A program made the position numbers and the translations under genes. From NCBI RefSeq assembly GCF_001513975.1, contig NZ_KQ947996.1:48174-112173 (forward strand): a stretch of 64,000 nucleotides of DNA, in the 5' to 3' direction. The notes under the pieces are model-generated. The model saw only the letters and a list, made by a program, of their open reading frames with translations. It searched no databases and was not told where the DNA came from. This document shows positions 38,613 through 47,216 of this stretch, piece after piece (the stretch's first letter is position 1; each line of letters opens with the position of its first letter). The DNA comes from Streptomyces curacoi. Lineage in GTDB: Bacteria; Actinomycetota; Actinomycetes; Streptomycetales; Streptomycetaceae.

Positions 38613-39251
38613 ATGACCGAGACCCCCGCCGTGAGGGCCGCCGACTTCTGGGAGACCCGCTACCGGGACGGCAGCCGCCTGTGGAACGGTCGCCCCAACT
38701 CGCTGCTGGTACGCGAAGCCGCGGAGCTGGAGCCGGGCAGCGCGCTCGACCTCGGATGCGGCGAAGGAGCCGACGCGGTGTGGCTCGCCTCGCGAGGCTG
38801 GCGGGTCACCGGGGTCGACATCTCCCACACGGCCCTGGAACGCGCCGTCGCCCACGCCGCCGACGCCGGGGTGAGCGACCGTACGGTCTGGGAACGGCAC
38901 GTCCTGGGGGAGACGTTCCCCGAGGGCTCCTTCGACCTGGTGAACGTGCAGTTCCTGCAGTCGCCGGTCGAACTGGACCAGCAGCGGATCCTCCGGCGGG
39001 CCGCGGCGGCGGTCGACGCGGGCGGCACCCTGCTGATCGTCATGCACGCCGGCTGGCCGTCGTGGCAGACCGAGCCGCCCTTCGAGGCGGAGTTCCCCAC
39101 GCTGCGCAGCGTCCTCGACGAACTCGCCCTGCCGGAGGGCGAGTGGACCGTGGAGACGCTCGAAACAGTGCGCAGCGTGCATGTGTCACCCGAGGGCGTG
39201 GAGGGCTTCCGGGACGACAACGTCTGGCGGATGCGGCGCGCCGACGCCTGA
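38613..39251 (+). CDS. Class I SAM-dependent methyltransferase
   Basis: 212 residues. The SAM-binding motif is LDLGCGEGADAVWLASRGWRVTGVDIS (about residue 47), followed by FDLVNVQFLQ and a GGTLLIVMHAG block. The early DFWETRYRDGSRLWNGRPNSLLV matches a tellurite-resistance/thiopurine-like methyltransferase group in actinobacteria; the acceptor is unknown. ATG follows GAGGAGGCGCC. Confidence 0.85.
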   Translation: MTETPAVRAADFWETRYRDGSRLWNGRPNSLLVREAAELEPGSALDLGCGEGADAVWLASRGWRVTGVDISHTALERAVAHAADAGVSDRTVWERHVLGETFPEGSFDLVNVQFLQSPVELDQQRILRRAAAAVDAGGTLLIVMHAGWPSWQTEPPFEAEFPTLRSVLDELALPEGEWTVETLETVRSVHVSPEGVEGFRDDNVWRMRRADA

Positions 39252-39262
39252 TGGGGGGAAGA

Positions 39263-39302
39263 CCCGGCCGGCGCGTCCGCGGCACACGCGCCGCCCGGCC
39301 GT
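39263..39302. terminator. Bidirectional hairpin between methyltransferase and glpD
   Basis: CGGCGCGT (39269-39276) pairs with ACGCGCCG (39286-39293), within a larger GC-rich inverted region, between two convergent genes. Confidence 0.6.
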
Positions 39303-39321
39303 CCCTCCGTCCCGCCGGCCC

Positions 39322-40905
39322 TCACCCCTGCTGGGCCCACGCCTCGTCCAGCACCTCGCGTACGGCGTTCAGCGCCGCCGCGCGGTCGGCGGGCACCAGC
39401 CCGATGCGGGTGCGCCGGTCCAGCAGGTCGGCCTCGTCCAGGGCCCCTTCGTGGCGTACGGCCCACACCAGTTCGGCGGCGGTGACGGGATGCCCCGGCA
39501 GTACGGGTTCGCCGAGCCGGGGATCGCGCGCGCCCAGCGCCTGGACGGCAGGTGCCTCGGTGCCGTAGCGCTGGACGAGGCGGCGTGGCGCCCGGACGGA
39601 GCCGAGTCTGCCGGGTGACGCGGCGCCGACGAGGGGGAGTGCGGCGGTGGGGGAGGAGCCGGCGGTGAGCCGATGGGTGGCGACGGCGGCGTCCACGGCG
39701 TCCTCGGCCATCCGCCGATAGGTGGTGAGCTTGCCGCCGACCACGGTGATCACGCCGTCGGGGGAGGTGAGGACCGCGTGGCGACGGGAGATGTCGGCGG
39801 TCCGCGGCGCGTCGCCGGAGTGCGCGGCCGGTGAGGTGTCGAGCAGGGGGCGCAGTCCGGCGAACGCGCCGACGACGTCGTCGCGTTGGACCGGGACGTC
39901 CAGGACGGAGCCGAGGACGTCGAGGAGGAAACCGATGTCCGCCTCGGGCACCTCGGGAACGTCCGGGATGTCACCCTCCACGGGCTCGTCGGTGAGCCCC
40001 ACGTAGACCCGGCCGTCGCCCTGGGGCAGGACGAGGACGAAGCGGTTGGTCTCCCCGGGCACGGGGACGTGCAGCCCCGCGGGCAGGGGGCCGAGGTGGT
40101 CGGAGCGCAGGACGAGGTGGGTGCCGCGGGAGGGGCGGATCCGGATGCCGTCCACCAGGCCGCCCGCCCAGACACCGGACGCGTTGATCACGGCGCGGGC
40201 CCTGATCTCGCCCTCCTCACCGGTGAGTTCGTCGCGGACGCGGGCGCCGGACGCGGTGAGCCGCAGGGCCCTGACCCGGGTCAGGATCCGCGCGCCCTGT
40301 GCGGCGGCGGTGCGGGCGATCGCGGTCACCAGGCGGGCGTCGTCGGTGAGCCGGCCGTCCCAGGACAGCAGACCGCCGCGCAGGCCGTCGGTGCGCAGGG
40401 CGGGGGCGAGGTGGCGGGTCTCCACCGCGGAGAGCCTGCGGGGCGCGGGCAGGGTCGCGCGGGCCGTGCGGGCGGCGAGGCGCAGCGTGTCACCGGCCCG
40501 GAAGCCGGCCCAGGCCAGGGCGGACTGGGCGCGGGGGACCAGCGGCGTCAGAGGCAGGACGAAGGGCTGGGCACGCACGAGATGCGGTGCCGTGCGCTCC
40601 ATCAGCACGCCGCGCTCGACCGCGCTTTCATGGGCGACGTCGAGCTGCCCCGAGGCGAGATAGCGCAGCCCTCCGTGGATCAGCTTGCTGCTGAAGCGCG
40701 AGGTGCCGAAGGCCAGGTCGTGGGCGTCGACGGCGACCACCGTCAGCCCGCGGGCGGCGGCGTCCAGGGCCGCCCCGGCACCGGTCGCGCCCAGCCCGAC
40801 GACCAGGACGTCCACGACCGGCCCCCCGACGGACTCGGCCAGTTCGCGCGAGCGCCGGGCGGCGGACAGGGACGAGCCGGGTACGGGGCCGGTGGTGGGG
40901 GTCAT
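39322..40905 (-). CDS. glpD: FAD-dependent glycerol-3-phosphate dehydrogenase
   Basis: 527 residues. FAD-binding VDVLVVGLGATGAGAALDAAARGLTVVAVDAHDLAFGTSRFSSKLIHGGLRYL is the GlpD signature; later WAGGLVDG, PSRGTHLVL, YVGLTDEP and VVGGKLTTYRRMAEDAVD complete the family, and a helical C-terminal domain ends the protein. It oxidises glycerol 3-phosphate to dihydroxyacetone phosphate at the membrane. The start overlaps the tetR stop (ATGA), so the regulator and the enzyme are co-translated. It borders other ether-lipid/glycerolipid genes. Confidence 0.93.
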   Translation of the reverse strand: MTPTTGPVPGSSLSAARRSRELAESVGGPVVDVLVVGLGATGAGAALDAAARGLTVVAVDAHDLAFGTSRFSSKLIHGGLRYLASGQLDVAHESAVERGVLMERTAPHLVRAQPFVLPLTPLVPRAQSALAWAGFRAGDTLRLAARTARATLPAPRRLSAVETRHLAPALRTDGLRGGLLSWDGRLTDDARLVTAIARTAAAQGARILTRVRALRLTASGARVRDELTGEEGEIRARAVINASGVWAGGLVDGIRIRPSRGTHLVLRSDHLGPLPAGLHVPVPGETNRFVLVLPQGDGRVYVGLTDEPVEGDIPDVPEVPEADIGFLLDVLGSVLDVPVQRDDVVGAFAGLRPLLDTSPAAHSGDAPRTADISRRHAVLTSPDGVITVVGGKLTTYRRMAEDAVDAAVATHRLTAGSSPTAALPLVGAASPGRLGSVRAPRRLVQRYGTEAPAVQALGARDPRLGEPVLPGHPVTAAELVWAVRHEGALDEADLLDRRTRIGLVPADRAAALNAVREVLDEAWAQQG

Positions 40906-41501
40906 GGTGTGAGGGTCCTCTCCAGGATGCCGCGCAGCTCCACGAGGAAGGCCTCGCTGCTCAGGTCGGTGTCGTCCTCGTCGGTCATGGTGCGCAGGGA
41001 CAGCGTGAAGGACTGGACGATCAACAGCAGGGCCCGCGCCTGCCGTTCGACGTGTCCGGCATGCACCGATCCGTCGGCGTGGCCCTCCCGGACGGCGTCG
41101 GCCAGCAGCGCGAGCAGGGCCTCCTGGCTCGCGCCGCGCCGGTCGAGGACGTAGGGGAGGAGCAGCTCGGGATCGACGTCGACGATCTTCCGGAAGAGCG
41201 GATGGGCGCGGAAGGCCTCCACTCCGGCCACCAGTCCGTCGACGATCAGGGCACGCGCGTCGGCCCCGGGGCGCCGCTCGGGCATGGCTCCGGTGGCCAC
41301 CGCGACCCACTCCCGGGTCATCAAGTCCCCCACCAGCGAGCGCACATCGGGCCAGCGCCGGTACAGCGTCATCCGGGAGACACCCGCGCGGCGGGCCACG
41401 TCGGTCAGCGTCGTACGGCGGACACCGACGGCCAGGACGCAGTCGCGCACCGCGTCGAGCACCGCATCACTGTCCGAGCGGTTGTGACGAATAGGCGTCA
41501 T
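40902..41501 (-). CDS. TetR-family regulator of the glycerolipid cassette
   Basis: 199 residues. The HTH RRTTLTDVARRAGVSRMTLYRRWPDVRSLVGDLM is typical TetR; the rest is a ligand domain of helices. It is the first gene of the tetR-glpD operon and is divergent from the alkyl-DHAP-synthase-like gene, with a candidate operator 4 bases upstream of its own start. Probably it represses both directions. Confidence 0.9.
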   Translation of the reverse strand: MTPIRHNRSDSDAVLDAVRDCVLAVGVRRTTLTDVARRAGVSRMTLYRRWPDVRSLVGDLMTREWVAVATGAMPERRPGADARALIVDGLVAGVEAFRAHPLFRKIVDVDPELLLPYVLDRRGASQEALLALLADAVREGHADGSVHAGHVERQARALLLIVQSFTLSLRTMTDEDDTDLSSEAFLVELRGILERTLTP

Positions 41502-41504
41502 GTG

Positions 41505-41515
41505 TCACAGTGTAA
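41505..41515. promoter_or_regulatory. Candidate TetR operator
   Basis: TCACAGTGTAA is an 11-bp palindrome with one mismatch (TTACA-C-TGTGA on the other strand) in the 74-bp gap between the divergent tetR and oxidase genes. Confidence 0.45.
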
Positions 41516-41575
41516 CGCCTGCGAGGCCGTCCGGGACACGGCATCGCTCGAATCGAACCGGTGAGGACGACGGCC

Positions 41576-43174
41576 ATGGACATGTTGTGGAGCGGCTGGG
41601 GCGACCCGGCCAAGGCGGCGCCGCTGCCCGAGACCGTGACCGGGCTGCTGCGCGATCTGCTCGGCGTCAAGCCGCGCACCGCCGGGCCGGTCGCGCTGCG
41701 GGACATCGCCGTACCCGAGCCACGGCTCGAACCCGCCGCGCGCCAGGCCCTGTCGGCCGCCGTCGGCGGCGAGGAGCACATCCGCACCGACGCGGAGACC
41801 CGCATCCGGCACACCCGCGGCAAGTCCACCCCCGACCTGCTGCGGATCCGTGAGGGCGAGGTCGACGACGTCCCAGCGGCCGTCGTCCTGCCCGCCGACC
41901 ACGACGAGGTGCTCGCCGTCCTGCGCGCCTGCGCCGAACACGCCCTGCCCGTGGTCCCGTTCGGCGGCGGCACCTCCGTCGTCGGCGGCCTCGCCCCCGT
42001 CCGGCGGAGCCCTTTCATCGCCCTCGACCTGCGCCGCATGGACCAGCTGCTCGCCCTCGACCCGGTCTCGCGCACCGCCACCCTGCAACCCGGACTGCGC
42101 GCCCCCGAGGCCGAGGCGCTGCTCGCCGAACACGGCTTCACCCTCGGCCACTTCCCCCAGTCCTACGAGTGGGCCACCATCGGCGGATTCGCCGCCACCC
42201 GCTCCAGCGGCCAGGCATCCGCCGGCTACGGCCGCTTCGACGAGATGGTTCTGGGCCTGACCCTCGCCACCCCCGAGGGCACCATCGACACCGGCCGCGC
42301 ACCGCGCTCGGCGGCCGGACCCGACCTGCGCCAGCTCCTGCTCGGCTCGGAAGGGGCGTTCGGCGTCATCACGTCCGTCACGGTCCGGATCCGCCCCGTC
42401 CCCGGGGCCCGTGTGTACGAGGGCTGGCGCTTCGCCTCCTTCGAGGAAGGCGCCACCGCACTGCGCCGCCTCGCCCAGGACGGACCGCGCCCGACGGTCC
42501 TGCGGTTGTCCGACGAGACCGAGACCCTGATCGGCCTGGCCCAGCCCGACGCCATCGGCGCCGACGGCTCCGGGCTGCAGCCTGCGGGATGCATGGCGAT
42601 CACCGGCTACGAAGGCACGGACGAGGACACCTCGCACCGCCGGGAGCGGGCCGCTGCCGTGCTGCGCGAGTGCGGCGGCACCTCGCTGGGCGGGGAACCG
42701 GGACAGCGCTGGGCGCACGGCCGCTACTCCGCCCCCTACCTGCGCGACGCCCTGCTGGACGCGGGAGCGTTCGCCGAGACACTGGAGACGGCGACCTTCT
42801 GGTCACGCGTCCCCGAGCTGTACGCGTCGGTCCGGGACGCGCTCACCACCACGCTCACCGACGCCGGCACCCCGCCCCTGATCATGTGCCACATCTCCCA
42901 CACCTACGAGAACGGCGCCTCGCTGTACTTCACCGTCGTCTCCGCCCAGGGCGAGGACCCGGTGGCGCACTGGGAGCGGGCCAAGCACGCCGCCAACGAG
43001 GCGATCCTCGGCGCGGGCGGCACGATCAGCCACCACCACGGGGTGGGCGTCGACCACCGGGACTGGTACGTCCGCGAGGCGGGTCCCCTGGGCATCGAGG
43101 CGCTGCGTGCCGTGAAACGGCGACTGGACCCGGCGGGCGTGCTCAGCCCCGGTGTCCTGCTGCCCCTCGACTGA
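41576..43174 (+). CDS. FAD-linked oxidase, alkyldihydroxyacetone-phosphate-synthase-like
   Basis: 532 residues. PCMH FAD domain: VVLPADHDEVLAVLRACAEHALPVVPFGGGTSVVGGL, and SYEWATIGGFAATRSSGQASAGYGRFDEMVLGL. The C-terminal half contains MCHISHTYENGASLYFT and GGTISHHHGVGVDHRDWY, the histidine-rich motif of alkylglycerone phosphate synthase. That enzyme swaps an acyl for an alkyl chain on DHAP, the committing step of ether-lipid synthesis. Its placement beside glpD and a diacylglycerol-kinase family gene fits a glycerolipid role. ATG 41576 was chosen; GTG 41561 is possible. Confidence 0.88.
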   Translation: MDMLWSGWGDPAKAAPLPETVTGLLRDLLGVKPRTAGPVALRDIAVPEPRLEPAARQALSAAVGGEEHIRTDAETRIRHTRGKSTPDLLRIREGEVDDVPAAVVLPADHDEVLAVLRACAEHALPVVPFGGGTSVVGGLAPVRRSPFIALDLRRMDQLLALDPVSRTATLQPGLRAPEAEALLAEHGFTLGHFPQSYEWATIGGFAATRSSGQASAGYGRFDEMVLGLTLATPEGTIDTGRAPRSAAGPDLRQLLLGSEGAFGVITSVTVRIRPVPGARVYEGWRFASFEEGATALRRLAQDGPRPTVLRLSDETETLIGLAQPDAIGADGSGLQPAGCMAITGYEGTDEDTSHRRERAAAVLRECGGTSLGGEPGQRWAHGRYSAPYLRDALLDAGAFAETLETATFWSRVPELYASVRDALTTTLTDAGTPPLIMCHISHTYENGASLYFTVVSAQGEDPVAHWERAKHAANEAILGAGGTISHHHGVGVDHRDWYVREAGPLGIEALRAVKRRLDPAGVLSPGVLLPLD

Positions 43175-43260
43175 CCCCACCGCCACCCGCTCACCTCTCC
43201 ACCCCCCACCACAGCTCACCCCTCCACCTTCCCGCCTCACCCCTCCACCCACCCGCCTTC
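43175..43260 (+). other. C-rich, G-poor intergenic stretch with direct repeats
   Basis: About 86 bases hold roughly five G residues and a large excess of C. CTCACCCCTCCACC occurs twice (43215-43228, 43236-43249). RNA from the plus strand would be unstructured and C-rich, as in Rho-binding sites. Confidence 0.55.
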
Positions 43261-43295
43261 GGCGGTATCCTCCCGTCGGCCCGAAAGGCACACCG

Positions 43296-44177
43296 ATGCG
43301 ACAGTTCACCGCCATCGTCAACCCCACGGCGGGCGGATCCGCCTCAGCCGCCGCCCTGCTGAAGGTGGCCCGGCTGCTTCGGGAGGCCGGGGCCGGCCTG
43401 GAGACCGCGTACAGCCGCAGCCTGGCCCACGCCCGGGAACTCGCCCTGCACGCCGGACAGCAGGGCCGGGTGGTGCTCGCCGTCGGCGGCGACGGAATGG
43501 CCGGCGGCATCGGCGGCGCCCTCAGCGGCACCGACACCCTACTCGGCCTCGTCCCGGCCGGCCGCGGCAACGACTTCGCCCGGGCGCTGAACCTGCCCAC
43601 CGAGCCCGACGCACTCGCGCAGGTACTGCTCCACCACGAGCCCCGGAAGGTCGACACCATCGAAGTGGAGTCGGCCGTCCACCAGCGCACGGTGGTCCTC
43701 GGCAGCGTCTACGCCGGCGTCGACGCACTCGCCAACCGCCACGCCAACAACGCCACCCTGCTGCGCGGCGCGGCCTCCTACTACGCGGGCGGACTGCGCG
43801 CCGTCACCACCTGGCGCCCCGCGCGCTACCGGGTCACCGTCGACGGCCAGGAACACCTGCACACCGGCTACACCGTCGTGGCCGCCAACTCCGGCTACTA
43901 CGGCTCCGGCCGCCTCATCGCCCCGGACGCTCGCCTGGACGACGGTCTGCTGGACGTGGTGATGATCCGCGAGGCGCCGCGCCGGCTGTTCTTCGCCCTG
44001 ATGAACGAACTCAAGACGGGCGGCCACGTCCACCGCCCCCAGGTGCGGATCCTGCGGGGCAGGGAGATCCGCATCGCGGCCGACCGCGAGGTGCCCTACG
44101 GCGCGGACGGTGAGGTCGAGGCGACCCTTCCGGTCACGGTCAGAGTCCTGCCCGCAGCGCTGCGCGTCCTGTCCTGA
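43296..44177 (+). CDS. Diacylglycerol kinase family protein
   Basis: 293 residues. Starts QFTAIVNPTAGGSASAAALLKVARLL; the nucleotide-binding GGDGMAGGIGGAL has GDGM where GDGT is commonest; then GLVPAGRGNDFARALN, NSGYYGSGRLIAPDARLDDGLLDVVMI and PYGADGE near the end. Members phosphorylate diacylglycerol or related lipids with ATP. It follows the alkyl-DHAP-synthase-like gene by 121 bp on the same strand. ATG 43296 follows AAAGG. Confidence 0.9.
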   Translation: MRQFTAIVNPTAGGSASAAALLKVARLLREAGAGLETAYSRSLAHARELALHAGQQGRVVLAVGGDGMAGGIGGALSGTDTLLGLVPAGRGNDFARALNLPTEPDALAQVLLHHEPRKVDTIEVESAVHQRTVVLGSVYAGVDALANRHANNATLLRGAASYYAGGLRAVTTWRPARYRVTVDGQEHLHTGYTVVAANSGYYGSGRLIAPDARLDDGLLDVVMIREAPRRLFFALMNELKTGGHVHRPQVRILRGREIRIAADREVPYGADGEVEATLPVTVRVLPAALRVLS

Positions 44178-44217
44178 ACCCCAAGCCCCGGTCCTGTCCT
44201 GAACCCCAAGCTCCGGT
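44168..44217 (+). repeat. Tandem 25-bp duplication across the lipid kinase stop codon
   Basis: Two adjacent 25-base copies (44168-44192 and 44193-44217) differ by one base. The first contains the stop TGA (44175-44177) within CCTGAACCCC; the second lies downstream and is untranslated. Confidence 0.9.
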
Positions 44218-44248
44218 GTCGCGTCGACACCGGCCTTCCCGCGACCGC

Positions 44249-44614
44249 TCAGACGCCGTCCGCAGGCATCCGCTGGCGCGTCGTCCTCAGCTGCTGCGGT
44301 GCCGTGCTGCGGTGGGCCTCGTCCTGGACGAGCAGCGAGAGCAGCGCGGCCACCGTCAGCCCGGCCTCGTTGGGGTGACGCAGCACCTTGCCGGGGTCGA
44401 TCCGGTAGGTGTTGGTGCGTCCCTCACGGGTGTGGGACAGATAGCCGTCGTGCTCCAGATCGGCGATGATCTTCTGGACGGCGCGCTCCGTGAGCCGGCA
44501 GCGCGCGGCGATATGGCGGATGCGGACACTGGGGTTGTCGGCGATGGCCGCCAGTACGCGGGCATGGTTGGTGAGAAACGTCCATCCGGTGTGCGGCTCA
44601 GGGACTCCGTCCAT
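44249..44614 (-). CDS. Winged helix-turn-helix regulator
   Basis: 121 residues. The segment ARVLAAIADNPSVRIRHIAARCRLTERAVQKIIADLEHDGYLSHTREGRTNTYRIDPGKVLRHP is a MarR/Lrp-like winged helix with a beta wing at GRTNTY. The C-terminal tail is short and has no ligand domain. It is divergent from the STAS-ANTAR gene across an AT-rich 130-bp gap and may control it. Confidence 0.82.
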   Translation of the reverse strand: MDGVPEPHTGWTFLTNHARVLAAIADNPSVRIRHIAARCRLTERAVQKIIADLEHDGYLSHTREGRTNTYRIDPGKVLRHPNEAGLTVAALLSLLVQDEAHRSTAPQQLRTTRQRMPADGV

Positions 44615-44744
44615 ACCCCAAGACTACGTCGTAGGGTTCACGTATACAAAAACACGCACTCCATTTCATGTATCTGTTGACGTGTACGGTGGTTCGGGTT
44701 CAGTCTGGAACAGAAGACGGGGAGCACCTGAGGGAGAGGCGGTC

Positions 44745-45578
44745 ATGCCGGAGCTCGCGTCCTCTGCGGAGCCCCCCACCGGGGGCGATGCCGACCGTGC
44801 GAACACCGCGGACGCACCGGTGGTGAGCCCGCCGTGCACGCTGGTCACCGCCGTCCGTCCGGACGGCGACAGGGTTGTCGTGGAGGTGTCCGGAGAACTC
44901 GACCTCGACACCAGTGAACGGCTGCACAGTGTCCTGCGCGACGCCCTGAACCGTTCGGTTCGTGGTGTCGACCTGGATCTGACGGGCGTCTCCTTCTGCG
45001 ACTGCTCCACTCTCAACGTCCTGTTCAACCTGCGCAATCGAGCCCTGGGGCAGGCCAAGACGGTCGCCGTCCAAGGCACCAGCACGGCAGTCGACCGCCT
45101 GTTCGGCCTGACCGGTACCCGTGGGCTGTTCGCCCACCACGGCCCGGACGGACAGGGCACGGCAGCCCGGCACCCCGAGGACACCGACGCTCCCGAGGAC
45201 AACGAGGCGTCCGAGGACAACGAGGCGTCCGAGGACACCGACGCGTCCGAGGACGTCGATCAGGACCTGCGGATCGAAGTCGCCCAGCTGCGCCGGGCCA
45301 TGCAGACCCGGCCGACCATCGACCTGGCCCGGGGCATCCTGATGGCCTCCTTCAGCCTCAGCTCCGAAGACGCCTGGAAGGTACTGGTTTCGGCGTCCCA
45401 GCACACCAACACGAAACTGCATTCCCTGGCCGGGGACCTGGTCACCGCCGTGAAGGGCGACGCGCTGCCCGAAGTGGTACAGGAGCAGCTGTCGTCCGCT
45501 GTCGCCAGGGTCAGCGCCTCATCGGCGACCGCACGCGCGGGGGACGAGGACCGCGACCGCGCCGAGGCCGCCGACTGA
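44745..45578 (+). CDS. STAS-ANTAR fusion protein
   Basis: 277 residues. A STAS domain (about 40-135; VVVEVSGELDLDTSERLHSVL, VDLDLTGVSFCDCSTLNVLF with Ser in the place of the anti-anti-sigma phosphosite) is joined by an acidic repeat linker (145-170) to an ANTAR domain (about 178-230; LRRAMQTRPTIDLARGILMASFSLSSEDAWKVLVSASQHTNTKLHSLAGDLV). ANTAR domains bind RNA hairpins and cause antitermination. The fusion suggests that partner switching feeds RNA-level control. ATG follows GGGAGAGG. It lies at the left edge of the stress-regulator region. Confidence 0.88.
   Translation: MPELASSAEPPTGGDADRANTADAPVVSPPCTLVTAVRPDGDRVVVEVSGELDLDTSERLHSVLRDALNRSVRGVDLDLTGVSFCDCSTLNVLFNLRNRALGQAKTVAVQGTSTAVDRLFGLTGTRGLFAHHGPDGQGTAARHPEDTDAPEDNEASEDNEASEDTDASEDVDQDLRIEVAQLRRAMQTRPTIDLARGILMASFSLSSEDAWKVLVSASQHTNTKLHSLAGDLVTAVKGDALPEVVQEQLSSAVARVSASSATARAGDEDRDRAEAAD
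45177..45254 (+). repeat. 18-bp tandem repeats encoding the acidic linker
   Basis: GAGGAC recurs every 18 bases at 45177, 45195, 45213, 45231 and 45249, encoding EDTDAP, EDNEAS, EDNEAS, EDTDAS, ED. This is an in-frame minisatellite between the STAS and ANTAR domains. Confidence 0.9.
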
Positions 45579-45763
45579 ACCGGCGCCGACGGCAAGCGGT
45601 GGCCGGTCGGTGGCCGCGGAGCCAACTGTCCTCGTCCGACGGCGGACCCCTGACGGCGCGGCGACCGGGTCGGGATGTGGACCGCGGCGTCGCCGCCGCA
45701 CTGGGCGCGGATCTGAGGCGCTGATGACGCGGGGAGCGGAGACCGTTTCCCATGCGGTGCGCT

Positions 45764-47095
45764 TCAGCCGAGCGGCGGGCGCAGGGTTGCGGGGGTGGGG
45801 CCGTCGGGTCGGACGGTGATGCCGTACTCCGCCTTCGTGGGGATGGCGGAGAAGGCCAGGGTGTGGGCCGGCAGCAGGTGTTCGAGCAGGGTGGTCGATT
45901 CGCGGAGCGCGAACTGAAGGCCGAGGCAGGCGCGGGGGCCGATACCGAAGGGGAAGTAGGCGCCTGTCTGGCTCGGCCTCCCCTGCCGCGTGAGGAAGCG
46001 CCGAGGCTCGAAGCGCTCCGGATCCGGCCACAGTTCGGGATCGCGGTGCGTGAGATACGGGCAGACGAGGATGTCGGTGCCCGCCTCGACGGAGTAGCCG
46101 GCGAGAGTGTCGTCCTCGGCCGCGTGACGGGGCAGGATCCAGGCGGACGGGTAGAGCCGGAGCGTCTCGTGCACGAGGGCCTGGACGGCCTGACGGCGTC
46201 GCTCCGAGCCTTCGCCGCCGCCGGCGAGAGCCTGTTCGCGGGCGGCGGGGTACTGGTCGAGGAGCAGCCAGAGCCAGGTCAGCGTGGTGGCGGTGGTCTC
46301 GTGCCCGGCCGTGAGCAGCGTGACCAGTTCGTCGCGGATCAGCCGGTCGTCGTACTCGGGGTGCTCGGCGGCAGCGTCGATCAAGGTGTGCACCAGTCCC
46401 GGGCCGTCGGGCCCGGCCGCGCCGCTGCGGGCGGCGTCGACGGCGTGCTGGGCGACGGCGTCGATCCGGGCGAGGTCGGCGGCTACGGCGTCCCGCGCGT
46501 CGCCGGCGTCGGCGGGCAGAGTCGGAAGGGCGGCCGCCACCGCTGCCACGGCGGCCAGTTCACGCTCGGTGCCGTCGTCGAGGGGATGGCCGGTGAGGGA
46601 GCGCCAGATGGCGTCCAGGGCGAAACGGCGCATCTCCTGCCCGACATCGAGGGTCTGTCCGGTACGGGCGTACGTCTCCCAGCGCCGGGCGGTGGTCCGG
46701 GCCGCCTCGCTGATCCGCTGCTCGTAGCGGCGCATCCCGGTGCCGGTGAACTGGGCCTGCAGGACGCGGCGTTGCCGCTCCCATGCCGTACCCGTGGCGG
46801 CGAGCACGCCGTCGCCGATCAGCAGGCGGGCGCGGTGGGAGCGCTTGACGTACCGCTCCGGGTGCCGTGCGAGTACATGCTGGACCGCTTGCGGATCGGT
46901 GACGAGAACGGTGCGGGCCGGGCCGAGACGGAACGCGGCGATGCCGCCGGTCCGCTCGCGCACCTCGGACAGCAGCTCGACCAGTTCGCCTCCCCCCGAT
47001 CGCCACCGCTTGACGAGCCCCGGGTCGGCTTCGGGCACCGGCCGCTCCGTTCCGGGAACGTCCGGGAGGGAACCGGGGCCGGCTTCGGTGTCCAT
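45764..47095 (-). CDS. Cytochrome P450
   Basis: 443 residues with intact motifs: I-helix LTAGHETTATTL, K-helix ETLRLYPSAWILPR, PERFEPRRFL, and heme loop FGIGPRACLGLQFAL (Cys near residue 390). The pattern is closer to the CYP102/CYP4-like class than to the short actinomycete P450s of the conservon. ATG 47095 follows GGAGGAGAAC. No redox partner or pathway gene is adjacent, so the substrate is unknown. Confidence 0.92.
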   Translation of the reverse strand: MDTEAGPGSLPDVPGTERPVPEADPGLVKRWRSGGGELVELLSEVRERTGGIAAFRLGPARTVLVTDPQAVQHVLARHPERYVKRSHRARLLIGDGVLAATGTAWERQRRVLQAQFTGTGMRRYEQRISEAARTTARRWETYARTGQTLDVGQEMRRFALDAIWRSLTGHPLDDGTERELAAVAAVAAALPTLPADAGDARDAVAADLARIDAVAQHAVDAARSGAAGPDGPGLVHTLIDAAAEHPEYDDRLIRDELVTLLTAGHETTATTLTWLWLLLDQYPAAREQALAGGGEGSERRRQAVQALVHETLRLYPSAWILPRHAAEDDTLAGYSVEAGTDILVCPYLTHRDPELWPDPERFEPRRFLTRQGRPSQTGAYFPFGIGPRACLGLQFALRESTTLLEHLLPAHTLAFSAIPTKAEYGITVRPDGPTPATLRPPLG

Positions 47096-47155
47096 GGTGC
47101 GTTCTCCTCCGGAGACTGATCCGCGCGTCGTCCCAACGGCCGACCACTCATACCA

Positions 47156-47195
47156 GTCAGGGGCCCGACCCACGCAAGTGGATCGGGCCCCTGAC
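47156..47195 (-). terminator. Terminator of the small secreted protein gene
   Basis: GTCAGGGGCCCGA (47156-47168) pairs over 13 bp with 47183-47195, with further pairing inside. It lies 21 bases beyond the stop of the minus-strand gene. On the plus strand it is followed by TGTTTT, so it could stop either strand. Confidence 0.85.
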
Positions 47196-47216
47196 TGTTT
47201 TCCGTTCGGATCCGGC

